Source of the DNA: Stagonosporopsis chrysanthemi
Lineage: Eukaryota > Ascomycota > Dothideomycetes > Pleosporales > Didymellaceae
Assembly: GCA_022560025.1 (NCBI GenBank)
Contig: JAFISE010000144.1
Coordinates: 1 to 64,000, forward strand
DNA length: 64,000 nucleotides
Reading direction: 5' to 3'
Within the stretch, counting starts at the first letter, position 1. Each line of letters starts with the position of its first letter. The position numbers and the translations under genes were made by a program. Positions 1-11,017 of the stretch are shown piece after piece. The notes beneath the pieces were generated by a model. It had not been told where the DNA came from. It saw only the letters and a list, made by a program, of their open reading frames with translations, and ran no database searches.

Positions 1-252
1 GCACCACCGGGCGCCCCTCCCGCAGCCGCACAAGAGTACCCCTACCCACCGCAGCAGCAACCGCAGCATCCGCAACCGCAGCAAACCCAACCCCCGGGCC
101 ACCCCCCCTCCCCCCCCCCCCCCCCCCCAAAACCATGGCCAAAGCCCCCATCACTACATTGTGTCCTTGTGTCTCATCGTGGCCGCATGAATCCTTCACC
201 CGCTCGGAGGATCTTGACATGTCTGTGTGTCCCACCGTCGCGGGACTCGTGA
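1..252 (+). CDS. Possible C-terminal end of a Pro/Gln-rich protein (5' partial)
   Basis: Frame 1 is open from the window edge to a TGA at 250-252. The first 35 codons read as a proline/glutamine-rich segment (for example EYPYPPQQQPQHPQPQ), which resembles the low-complexity tail of a fungal regulatory or membrane protein. The frame then crosses a 19-base C homopolymer and becomes non-repetitive and Arg/Cys-rich, so the true stop may differ if that run is miscounted or if the gene ends earlier. No domain is visible and nothing upstream can be seen. It would be convergent with the penta-EF-hand gene. Low-complexity noncoding sequence is an alternative. Confidence 0.25.
   Translation, partial: APPGAPPAAAQEYPYPPQQQPQHPQPQQTQPPGHPPSPPPPPPKPWPKPPSLHCVLVSHRGRMNPSPARRILTCLCVPPSRDS
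110..128. repeat. C19 homopolymer
   Basis: Nineteen consecutive C residues, preceded by C7 and one T. It lies inside the open frame of the partial 5' gene, so its length decides the reading frame beyond it. Similar but shorter runs occur at 12666-12677 (C12), 38309-38319 (G11) and about 44204-44215 (G12). Confidence 0.9.
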
Positions 253-346
253 AGAAGCATTTGACAGTCGCGCCTCTGAGGCGTCCAAAACGCTTTCCAA
301 GAACTCCTGGAGTGGCCAGGTGGCTGGATAGGACATAGTGGCTCGC

Positions 347-1542
347 TCAACGCTGGCGGATGATTTCTAATACAGTCCGGTATCAGTCAACTCGGAAATC
401 GAGTTAAAGAGGAAGAGAGCTTGCGCACCTGTGAGGAACTCCTCGCTGCACAATTATTAGCGAACATGCCCTAAACTGCAGATTCGGGATGGATCGCTTC
501 CAGGGCTTCCAGGACTTACAAGCTTAATGTGATATACCCGTCACGGTCCTCGTCATACTTCTTAAACACATCCGTCATCCTCTTCAGACTAATGCATGCC
601 TGCACAAACAAATCGAAGCTCATTGCGTTCTGGCCGCCGCGATCGTACGTTCGGTAGAGCAGTGTGACGAACTGCTGTGAGAGGCGGTATCCGAAAGCGA
701 CAAGTGCCTCGTTAAACTCCTGGTAGGAGATCGAGCCGCTGTGGTCTGCGTCGAAGCGGTCGAAGAGGCCGCGCCATGCAGAGAGGAATCCCCACAGCCC
801 GCTGAGATGTGTTAAACTATTGCTCAAGAAGAAGAAAAAGAAGAAGAGAGTGCAGCTCCGGACGTACCAAAACTCGTCAAAGTTGACAGATCCAGAGCGA
901 TCGGTGTCGAACATTCTGCTCGCATCAGCCCCGTCCATTCCGCCAAGTCGCGCGATGGGGATTACCTGATCATCATGCGCACAGTATGCGGATCAAAGGG
1001 ACTCCAGTCGCCGTTTACAAGCGCAGTCCTCAACTCGGCTTCCGTCAAACTCCCACTGGCGTTTCTGTCCACGGCCCCAAACAACTTCCACAGCGCATCA
1101 CGATCGTTTCCATCTCTCGGCGGCGCAGGTGTCGGCGGGGGCCGCTGCTGCTGCGCAATCGGCGGCCTTCCATGGAAGCCCTGTGGTGGCGGCCCTTGGC
1201 CGTAGTTTGCAGGTGGGGGGCTGCCAACGCTGGGCCGAGAGTCGTAGCGCGAGTCGTAGCGGTCGTTGTATGCGCCTGGTGGTGGGCGAGAGTCGTAGCT
1301 CGCCGGCCGGCCACCATAGCGGTCCTCGGGGCGGTAGGAGTGCTGTGTGCTGGGGACCGGTGGAGCGGGTTTGTTGTAGTCTGGCCTGGCAGACGATGTC
1401 CGTGGGGGTCGCGAGGACTGCGACAGCATTTGTGCGGCCTGGACGTGTCAATGGGCGCCGCGCCGTACGCCTGTATACGTACCTGCTCAGGCTCAGCGTG
1501 CGCAGGCAGCCTGTCGGGGTTGAAGCCTTTGTTGTAGGCCAT
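347..1542 (-). CDS. PEF1: Penta-EF-hand calcium-binding protein (ALG-2/Pef1-like)
   Basis: This is a calcium sensor of the PEF family (ALG-2, peflin, yeast Pef1), which in the family acts in calcium-dependent membrane and ER-export events and in polarised growth. Six exons fit: 1542-1483, 1438-966, 915-868, 801-520, 445-429 and 366-347, giving 299 aa. The first ~130 residues are Pro/Gly/Tyr/Arg-rich, as is usual for PEF N-termini. EF-hand loops follow: DRNASGSLTEAEL, DTDRSGSVNFDEF, DADHSGSISYQEF and DEDRDGYITLS, with the diagnostic FDEFCGLWGFL between hands 2 and 3. Stopping at the unspliced frame near 516 would cut the fifth hand; adding a 17-nt and a 20-nt terminal exon restores FEEFLTEIIRQR, the expected PEF ending. 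The very small last exons are inferred from splice sites and homology. Confidence 0.85.
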
Positions 1543-2410
1543 AGTGGGGTGTATGGGGTTGTGGGCTACAAAGGGAGGGCGAGAGAGGGGTGATGTTGCC
1601 AGCAGACAGCCGGAAGCGACACAAGGCGCAAGCTGATATAAGGCGCAAGCGGAGGCTCAGCTTCTGCGGAGCGTATTCGCGACGATGGCGGCCGAAATAC
1701 GTTCTGAGCTCCACTCTTGTATCGACGCCCAATTCACAGCCTGGTTATGGCTGAACCCTGGCGCGGGGCTGCCCTGCTGGCCTATGACGCCGGTCAACAG
1801 AAGCAGCCCAGGCACAGATCACGTTCGGAGCCCAGCATCGAGGTATTCGGAAATCGGCCTGGCAGGTTCGGAATGAACGCCTCTTAGCTCGATTGCCGGA
1901 GAGGGAGATTCAGCCTTCTGAGCCCGAACTGCGAAGCATGACTGGATTGACGCCCTGCTTTCCAGGGGTCATCGCTGCAGCGATCAGTCAGCCAGCGCAA
2001 AGCTGAAGATTCTGACAAGCTGCGGCTGCTGAGTGGCGCATATCTATGTCGTGGACCCGTCGCACCGTCAGACTGAGAGCTGTCTCTCTCCGCAAATGTG
2101 CAGGAACGCCAAGGCACGAGATCAAGGCAGTGAGGGTCTGGTGACGGAATTATGAATTGGTGTTTACTCCTCGGTGCTCGTCTTCAACGCTTCATAACTA
2201 TCGTGTAATTCTTCGTGTCTCAAACTCAAGAGACCAAATGGAATTATATAGCGGGAACGAAACAAACATACTCAAGTGTCGTGGGTATCCTATAACGCCT
2301 ACAACATTGAACAATATAGCTAGGCGCAAAATGGCAACATATGTGCGAAACATCAGCCGCGCCGACAACGCAGAAGGGAAGAATACAATGGTGCTACACG
2401 TTAAGGAAGC
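1543..2410. other. Intergenic: upstream of PEF1, downstream of the MADS gene
   Basis: No supported coding frame is present; the open frames here are short and show no domain. It should hold the PEF1 promoter (near 1543-1700) and the MADS gene 3' UTR and terminator. No clear motif was recognised. Confidence 0.5.
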
Positions 2411-3369
2411 TCAAGTTTTCGCTCTCTTCTGACTGGTATCGCTCCCTCCGTCAGAGGTCTTGCGCTTGCGATCTGCCGAGTCATCGCGTGCGAAGGATGG
2501 TCCGTTGGTGACCACGGGTGTCTGAAAAGTCAACGGACTCGGGAGCATGTTGGAATCACCGCGACCAAAGCCCCACTCAGGGTAGAAACTGCTTGGGGAA
2601 GGCAGCAGGCCATTCTCCACGAATCGTGAAGGTAACGCCGAGATGGGTGTCTCCATATCGCGATTGCTGCTGCCGTAAGAATTGCTGTTGGTGGGGGGCG
2701 GCGGGCGCGCGAAGGGATTCGGTGGACCGGTCGCGCCGGCGCTGAGAAGTGAATTTGCGGACGGTGATGGGGGTGGAAGGACGACTCCAGATGAGTGCGA
2801 GGCATCGGTGCTGCGAGCTGGCGTTGCACCTGAGATGGAGTCCTTGGGCGATGAATCGGCCGTAGCGCTGCCTCCATCCGACTGTTCACTTGGAATCTGG
2901 ACACGCAGCTTCGGTTTATTCTTGTCCATCTGCAGACTGTTCGTTCGTGTAGGTGGCGCTATGGGTGGGACGGACGAGGTGGATTGCGTTCGCAGAGGAG
3001 GTTGCAGCGGTGGCTGCGGACTGGAAATTTTGGGAGGCTGTAAAGGTTGGGTGCCATTCGGCTGGAATCGTGACATGGCGGCTACATCGATTGATTGCGA
3101 TCGGTTCTCCTGCTTGATGGCCTGGATGTCACTGCGAGATGGGATCATGCTACTGCTGCCCCAGTGTGCAGCAAGCATTGACTGGCTATCGTCGATTGGC
3201 GTGAAAATGCTGTGCTTTGCGGAAGCGTGGAGTGGTTTCGGCTGGGGAAGAGGTGGACTCTGAAAGTCATGATGCGGCGCGGGCGGGGACGGTACGGTAA
3301 TCGTAGGCTGCGGTGGTCGTTCGTGCTGCGGTTGAGGCGGAGGCTGTGGCGTCTGAGATTGCTGTTGGC

Positions 3370-3413
<44 letters not shown>

Positions 3414-4499
3414 TGCTGTTGCTGCTGCTGTACTTGTTGCTGCTGCTGTTGCTGTTGCTGTGCCTGCTGCTGTTGTTGCTGTGCCTGCTGTTGTTGCTGT
3501 GCCTGCTGTTGCTGTTGCTGTTGATGCTGGATGTGCTGCGCCTGTTGCTGCTGAATCTGCTGCTGCTGCTGGTGCTGAGATGGGTGCGATTGCATCTGTG
3601 CAGTTGGCTGCATTTGCGGAGAGGGCTGCATCTGGGGCACGGGTGGCATCGACTGTCTCCTCTGCTCCTGCTGCATGTATTGCTGTACCTGGGGATTCGG
3701 CATAGGGTGCGTCGCGTAGTGATACGGAGGACCTGGTGGGCCCTGTGGTCGCTGGGGGCCTGGTGGGTTGTAAAAGGGCGGGTTCGGCATGTAAGCGTAG
3801 CTAGGCTGCGGCGGTGGAGCTTGCGAGGGATACGGCTGGGGAGGGGCGAGATTCGAGCTTCGACGGACGTGACCTGGGTGCTGTTCCAATCGCGAATTCG
3901 GTCGCGACAAATGGTGGGGAGGCTGTGGTGACGGTCCACGGTGCTGGAACCCGTTCGGTATCGGCGGCGAGGCAGAGGGCGTGACGTGACGGACATGCTG
4001 GAAGGCCTGAGCATGCTGCATGTGGTGCGGCATCAATCCATGCTGCTCGGGCGGGGTGTGTGAGTCGCGTGGAGGCGCGCCTTCGTCGTCCTCGTCTTCG
4101 TCGTCGTCGTCCTTCTTGCCCATGAAGTCCTCCGGCCCCTTGTGTTCGTGTGCGCCGCCATACTGCGTGACCTGTCAGCGCGCGTCCGTTAGGCATCGCC
4201 CTCGTCTGTCAAAGGAAAAGGTTGGCTTACATATTGGTAGCGACCGATTGTCTCGTTGATGTCGCCGGATGAAAACTCGTACAGCTTCTTATTGTGGCCA
4301 AAGATGATGACAGCAACGTCCACAGAGCAGAGCACAGACAGCTCATGCGCTTTCTTGAACAACCCGCCCTTGCGCTTCAAGAAGGTCCTGCTCGATGTTA
4401 GCGGAAGTCCGCAGGTGGTGCGCGTCGATGAGGGAGAGCGTACACTGAGCGGTTCCGGTCATCCTTGATGGCCTTGATCTCGATCTTTCTGCGACCCAT
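2411..4499 (-). CDS. rlmA: MADS-box transcription factor, RlmA/Smp1 (MEF2-type)
   Basis: This is a nuclear DNA-binding factor. In Aspergillus and yeast the RlmA/Rlm1 class acts downstream of the cell-wall-integrity MAP kinase. Exons are 4499-4444, 4387-4231 and 4162-2411, giving about 654 aa (three more if the alternative acceptor at 4171 is used). The start MGRRKIEIK opens the MADS box at residue 1, continuing through TFLKRKGGLFKKAHEL and VDVAVIIFGHNKKLYEF; the MEF2-like extension includes EHKGPEDF. An acidic run (DDDDEDEDDE) follows, then a very Pro/Gln-rich middle with a polyglutamine array, and a Ser/Thr/Pro-rich C-terminus with several S/T-P sites that could be MAPK targets. It ends in a basic KRAKT. 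The 1.8 kb upstream without genes suggests a long regulatory region. Confidence 0.92.
3366..3560 (-). repeat. CAG/CAA trinucleotide array coding polyglutamine
   Basis: On the + strand this reads as interrupted GCT/GTT repeats; on the gene strand it is CAG/CAA encoding several glutamine blocks separated by single Ala, His, Val or Arg, the longest about 23 Gln. CAA interruptions are frequent, which usually stabilises such arrays. It lies in the middle of the MADS-box protein. Confidence 0.9.
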
Positions 4500-6285
4500 A
4501 GTGAACGGCAGACTCAGACGTCAGCGCGCATCGAACGTGGAGGGGTATGTGAGGCGGTAATGGCGTGGCCCGGCGACGAGCGTGGTCGAAGGCGAGGCGT
4601 CGATTAGCTTGCGCGGCGCCTGAATGAGCGCGACCACGTTACTGCGAAAGCGTTTCAGGAGGCCAGTATGGGGCGGCCAAAATCGGCGCGAAATGATGCT
4701 GCTTCTTCCGCAGCCCGCAAACTATATGGCCTGAATACGCGACACAGAACTGTACCCAGGGCGCCCTAATTCTTGCGGCTCAGAATGAGAGATGATGTGC
4801 AGAAGGCATCGAGACAGCGCGGGCGCTGGCTCTCTATATTTAGAAGCCATGTTGCTGTCGAGCCTAGCCCGCTGCTCGCCAAAATGCCCCTTCGCGGATA
4901 TTTGCTTCTGTACAACCGGCAGCTTCTGCGCTGTTATTGGACCGGAGAGGGCTATGACCCTCACCGGTGTCCGCTAATATCGTACCTTTTGGGACATGCT
5001 GGCTAATTATAGGTTGATTCCAACCGGGAACGCGCCGTTGCCAGACCCTCGCCAGTCTGCGACGGACAATGCAGAGATAGACCCTGTCCTCTCTCTGCCA
5101 TTCCCCATGTGCGTGCATCTGCACTGATGTTAAAGGTGCATCATAGGGCGATGCTGAGCTCGTCTCACCAACCCCGCAAAACAGATGCGCGTGCACGGCG
5201 AGCAGAGTGATGATACCAGCCAACATGGGATGCTCCCTGGAGAGGGACAGGCAGCATTGGGTTGCTGCAGTTCGACGAGGAAGATGGCGTAGGCTGCGCT
5301 GCCTGTGCTACGCGTTCCTAGAGACACACGACAATCGGACAAAGTACACGGCCATAGCCTTTCCTTGACTGTGCCATCGAAACCCAGCGCTGGTGCTGAA
5401 CAGCTTTGGGCAGGGTATTGCGGCTGTCGAGAGAGCACTACTTTTCGATGCTGCAATGCATCGCCATCGACGGCCTGCGTCGTCATCTTACCGACCACCG
5501 CCTGCTTTGTGGTCCGCGAACAGGAAGACCTGCTTCTTTGTACGCGCCCCAGCCCCCTTGATGTCCATCACAATCACGTTGTGGTGTTGTTGCTCTCGCG
5601 TACCTTTGCCTCCGCTGTCACAGCTCCTCTATAATTAGACACGCATGCACCCATGCGGGATGACGCAGCCTTGGGCGACCCAATTGGTTGCACCACATGC
5701 TGTTCGCCAGCAGAACTGTAGCCAGCTGCGCGCTATAGCCTGCAATAATGACCCTTGGTTACAGCAAGCTGGCTTGAACTGCCGTAGTTCACTCAGCGGG
5801 GTGCAAGATGACCCGTCTACGAGACCAAGCTGGGCAGTGCAACAATTGCGCTACACTGATCCTGCGGCTGGACGTCGTTCGGGGACAGCAATACGCACCC
5901 GACACAGGGATCTCTGAGATGAGCGATGTTTTGACGAATGACTGAGATCTATTGACGTTCGAAGCCCTTTGCAAAAATGCACTACATGCAATTCTCGATT
6001 ACCTCAAGCGACTAGGTATGTGTACTAGTGTGAACGCTACTCCGCCTCGATTACCCTTGATAAAAAAGATCGACTTGTATACAGCGCGGATGGTCAAAAG
6101 TAGAACGCTGGAGACACCAGGGGGTATTAAATGTCCGAAGAGCAAAACGGAAATGGGTATCTGTGCTCTTTATACGCTGAGAAAGTGGACAGTATGTGCA
6201 GACACGTGAAAGATCTAGCTGACTGTTAACGATCGGTCCATACGACGATACGAGTAGAACATACCTCTGTATACGAATAGTTTAT
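4500..6285. other. Intergenic, 1.8 kb upstream of the MADS gene
   Basis: No convincing coding sequence on either strand: frames are short, lack recognisable domains and often begin with non-ATG codons. It must hold the MADS-gene promoter and the msb1 3' end. Polypyrimidine patches occur just upstream of 4500. Confidence 0.5.
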
Positions 6286-9200
6286 CTATCGCAGGCCACC
6301 GCCGGGTCTCACTGGCACTCCGTCAACGTTGCCCGTCAACTCAGCAACGCGGGCCTTGATGCGAGCGACACGACTCTCGATCGTCTCCTCACCACTGGTC
6401 TCTCCTTCATCGGTACGCTGGCTTTGGCTTTGGTTTCGACTGTGACGTATCTGGTCTTCACTCAATCGCGCTGCGCGGTCAGCCGCGTTCTTTCTGATCT
6501 GCGCCCACCTGTCTTGGTTGGGCGAGGCTTGTCTGCCAACTTCCACTGAGTCTTCAGATAGATCATCTCGCCCATACAGGGACCGCTGCTGAGGCGGTGT
6601 TACCGGTCGAGGTACTCTTGACTCCTGGCCCACGGGTCGACGGTGGACTACAGGCGCCGCAGTGGAGTCCTCGTCGTCGCTATCCTCGGGAACAAAGGCT
6701 GGCATATCCTCCATAGGGCCTTGATCAAACCTCGAGAAGGCTTGATCTGCTTCACGCTGCTCAAACGCAGCGCTGCCTGGGGCAAGTGGTGGACTTGGCT
6801 GATCCATAATAAGGTGTGGTGGTTCAAAAGAACTATGATTTGGCTCATGTGATGGAGAGTGTGTCCGCACAGGCTCGGCCTGCTCAACGCTAATTGCTGG
6901 CGATGGCTCCTGATATTGCTGATTGTGATGCGACACTCGAGACGCACTTCGTGCAGCATCGAGCGTCCGCGATCGTGATTCGTCTCCGGAGGGTCTCGCT
7001 TGGTTGACCACGGCTGGAGTGGATGTGTCAGTCTTCTTCCTTGCAAAAAGCTTTCTAAAGCCACCGCCACCTTCCTTCTTCTTCTTTTCCAATTTCTTCG
7101 GCTCTAGCTGTCTAGTTTGTTCTTCGCTTTGGCGTACGTCGGGAGGCAAGGGCGTGGTGACCTTGCGCTCAGAGACTGATTCCTTCACAGCCGCCTGCCG
7201 GTTCACAGTCTCTGAAGGAGTCAGTGGCTGGGGCTCCGACTCCAGCCTAGGAGTGGGCAGGGGCGAATCGTCGGGCCATGGAATCGGGGTGATGGTGACG
7301 TCTTGACTATCGTTGCGTGCAGGATGCTCCCAGACCTGCGACCTCGTTGCAGGTAAGTCGGTCTCGGACTTGGGCAAAGAAGGCAGGTCACGGTTCGAGA
7401 TCTCGAGAGGTAACGGAGAGGAGCGTCCGTTCGCTGTGGCCTTCAGGTCATGTTTCGAGCCTTTTCCAGCGGAAATGTCACCAAGATACTGCGCACGCAA
7501 GGCATCTTTGTCTTTCGCGCCTTCCCCGAATCTCCTATCCCACTTCATAGCAGGGCCGGCTTCGCTCAGTAGATGCGGTTGCAGAGTCAGCTGACTGTTT
7601 GTCTTGATGGATGAAGCTTCGTCTATTCTGCCTCGGCGTTGGCCACGCTGATCCACTGCTTTCTGGTCTCGTTCTTTCTGGGCTAATTTGGCGGCCGCAG
7701 CCTGGATTCGTGCATGCTGATCTGCACCAATAGTGCTCGAAGGTGTATTTGAGGTCGCTCGGTTGTAAGGGTCCTTCGCGGTGGGTGCTGTTTTCTTGCC
7801 AGTAGACTTCCTCCGGCCCATGCGTCCGCGCTTGGTGAAACTGAATTTGGATTTCTTCTCTGCGATGTATGCGCCTTCTTCAGGCCCTGCAGCAGCTCCC
7901 TTGACTTGTTCTTCCATGACCAGCCACTTCCCACCCGGGATTCGGGTCTCAATGATTGTGCATCTGCCAAAGGCGGCCTTTCGAGCGGGAGTTTCCTCGT
8001 TTGCGAGACTCGTCATCCATACCCACCAGAATGTCTCGTCTAAGTCGAATGCCGTGATGCTTGCAAGTTCACCTGGCTCGAGGTCTGCCTCAGAGCCATT
8101 TGCATTGCGCATGTGCGACTGGGAGCTGTGTACACGCGCTGGTTCGCCAAGCGGAGGAAGCTTCTGCGAAGGAAGTAGCAGGGTGGTGGGCGAAGTCTGG
8201 TTGTTCTCATCAGCGAATCCAGATGAAAGGAAATCAGCCCAGGAGGGTGTAGTCGGGCGGCCAAAGTCAGTCTCTTTGGAATGAGCCCCATTTCGAAGAC
8301 CAGACAATTCACGCGAACTTGCCCCTGCCGAAGCACCATTCGTCCCGCTAGCACTGTCATCCAAGAGCCCAGAGAATCCGAAGTCTTCGAACCGAGACCA
8401 AGATGGATCTGGGGTGGTAGCGCCCGGAGACGTGACAGACTGATTTACCATCGCAATGGATTCTAAGACCCGACGACACTCGTCTGTAAGCGCCTGTACT
8501 GTGTCCTCGTAGGCCGAGAATTGCTGCAACGCTGCGTCATCGTCCCGGTACTCGAAATTCCTCGCGCGACGCAATAATGCAAATGGTGTTGGCGAAACGG
8601 AATCCACGATCATAACTACCTTTGATGTGCGAGACTGCATAAGTGTAGGCGCTTGTGGCGGATACTCTGTTTGAGAAAGCAGCGCCTGCAGAGAACGAGG
8701 GAGGTTGGAAATGCCGCCTATTGTATTCGGATCGGGGGAGAGAGATCGGAGGTACGCGAAGAAGAGATGACTAGCAGCGTCTGCCGCCCTGTGGTACGGA
8801 CGTTAGCATTGTGTCATTCGACAGCAAAATGTCCAGACTTACTTTTCCCATGTACGGTATCCTCCATCGAAGCCATTTCCGTCGTCATAGAATTCAAAGG
8901 CCCACCAGCCAGCCATGCGTGACAGCTTCCGGCCACCCATGCCATTGGTCTTGCCTCTCGCTGCGACCGCAGACAATAGGTCAAAGAAATCGAAGATTAT
9001 GCGCTTGCGTGCTTCCGAGTCAACGCTGAGGGGAATGAATGTGTCGAAGGCATGTCGCGCAAAGTTGGAATCTGAAAGGCGCATCAGTGGGCAATCGCAA
9101 ATCTGCTTGGATTTTGTGAAAGCAACTCACCAGACTCGCCTATGCGAAAGAGCTCATACGCATCCCAGGTCACAACACCACCGGACAGTCTACTCCAGCA

Positions 9201-9665
9201 CCATTTCATGATACTGCACAGTGTCTGCGCATGTCAGCATGAAGCTACAGCTCAAGAGTACGACTTGTCGTACCAAAGGTTCGGCCAGGCGCAGCTCCTG
9301 CGCCAGGCTCCCGCCTCGAAACTGATATGAGCCTTCGTACTGTGCTTTGAAGAAATTGCGCACAAAGTTTCGTGAAGCGCTCGAATCGGAAGTGGGGCGG
9401 AAAGGAAGAAGTGTGAATGGCATGTCAATGGCTGTTGACTGTCAGCATAAGCTTTTTCGCTGCCTTCGCAAGTTCAGAGCCTACCTCTCGACTTCATCTC
9501 TTGCGTGCAGACATGGACGAGCTCCTGTATCTCGTCCGGGGCAACGTCATCGCGGGACCATGCATCTTCCCACCGTGGTCGTGGTGCAGGCTCGCTGCTG
9601 GCTTCTGCTTTAGACCCTGACCGAGATGCGTCTTTTGTTTTGAACACATTTTTGAAGAAAGGCAT
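6286..9665 (-). CDS. msb1: Msb1/Mug8-domain morphogenesis protein
   Basis: Msb1 proteins are scaffolds with a RhoGAP-like N-terminal domain that link Cdc42/Rho1 signalling to formins and bud or tip growth, at the cortex. Five exons fit: 9665-9485, 9431-9274, 9224-9131, 9071-8843 and 8788-6286, giving 1054 aa. The start MPFFKNVFKTK is clear. The Msb1 domain spans about residues 30-450, with SRDDVAPDEIQELVHVC, FRGGSLAQELRLAEPL, GGVVTWDAYELFRIGE, GGRKLSRMAGWWAFEF and FVWVWMTSLANEE-like blocks (exact text FWWVWMTSLANEE). The remaining half is low complexity, Ser/Pro/Glu-rich, with a basic FRKLFARKK patch near residue 780. Its neighbour is a cell-wall-integrity transcription factor, but they are separate transcripts in the same direction. 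Confidence 0.9.
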
Positions 9666-11017
9666 GCTGTATGGGCACGGGCAGCCTCAATGGACGACCT
9701 CTGCGCGCGGAGCCAGTAGGTCACAGGAGGCGTGGGCGGCGGGTGGAGAGGATGCTGCAAGGCGCGAGCAATGTCGTAGCGTAGCGCGCGCAGTGCAGGG
9801 GCGGATGTATGTATGCAATGGCTGCGCGAGAGGCGAGAGGCTTGTGCAGGGTGCCTTGGAACGTGCTCAGGGCGTCGAAAGGGTTGCTGAGTGAAAAGGA
9901 GAAACACAAGGCCGTTGCATGCTTCTGAGGCAAGCCTCCGCTCCGAGGGGAGAGAAGCGAAATGACAAGGGTGTGGTCCAATAACGCGAACGATCGTCAC
10001 CGGAGCCAATGCCAATGCCCTAGGACGTGTGGCTCCTTCCTTGTGCGCGTCCTGGAGATTGTCTTCTTTTCTTGCAACAATACCCTGCACGCCAGCACAC
10101 CATCTATGACATTGTCTGGTTGCCTTGATATACCAAGCTTATAAGACGTGCAATTGGCCAGGATCTGCTGATGCGCTGTCCCCGTCGCGTCACTCGCTGC
10201 GAATCATTGCAGTCTGGAGGTAGAACGTTTACCGAACGCCACATTCAGGTACACGTTCTTGTGCAACACTCACAACACGATGTTTTGGCTATCAGCAATG
10301 GTCTCACACGGTGCAAACCTTGCCTCGCTGGTCTGTTGGGCGCTGCCCCTGATATGCTGATAGCCGTTTATTTAAGCTCTAGTGGACCATCTGGCGGGCC
10401 GAACGAATGCATGAAAGCTAGTTCCACTCATATCTCCGTGCTATCAAGCGGAAGCAAGGATCGCCTGCCAGCGTGGCACCGTCGCTCCAGCTTGATCGAC
10501 TCAAGATGGATGCATGCCTCCAGATCAAGGCTGCAATCTCTGCCATGAACCAAAAAACGAAGTGTTGCCTTTGCTCAAACGTACACGCCACCATCATGCA
10601 ATTTCCGAGTGGGCAGCAAAGAGGAGCCGGTCCAGCGCTTGTGCCACGACATGTCTGCTAGTAGATCGCGTCTCAGTATCACAACAAGGCCTTATGCGCG
10701 TGCACAGTTCATTCGATTGCCGTTCACAGCCTTATTATTGGTACCAAGGTTGAATTTGACAAACGTCACGTGAGATCGCGTCTGAGCTTGCTGTTTGGCG
10801 TTCTGCTAGCTGCTCAATAAAAGCTAGCGTCCGCAGTGTTGTGCCTCGCTGCAGGGTCTGAAACTGTACCACCGCTCACGCACCACGCCCAGGCATATGT
10901 GGGCCTCTCAGTGGCTGCTGTCCATTCATCTCGTCAGCCACTTTCGATTGTCGCGGCCTAGAATCACGGTCAATCTCTCAACTTCGATACATAAACAACA
11001 AAAAGCAACAAGTCATA
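9666..11017. other. Intergenic between divergent msb1 and the coiled-coil gene
   Basis: This 1.35 kb holds both promoters. Upstream of the + gene there is an AT-richer stretch ending in an A-rich leader (caacaaaaagcaacaag) before ATG 11018. No RNA gene or coding frame was recognised. Confidence 0.5.

Noticed and set aside
3212..3931. Poly-leucine and poly-alanine frames opposite the MADS gene
   Set aside because: These are only other readings of the CAG/CAA repeat.
2411..9665. Functional cell-wall cluster of the MADS factor and Msb1
   Set aside because: The shared theme is suggestive, but the two genes are 1.8 kb apart, separately transcribed, and nothing in the sequence ties their regulation together.
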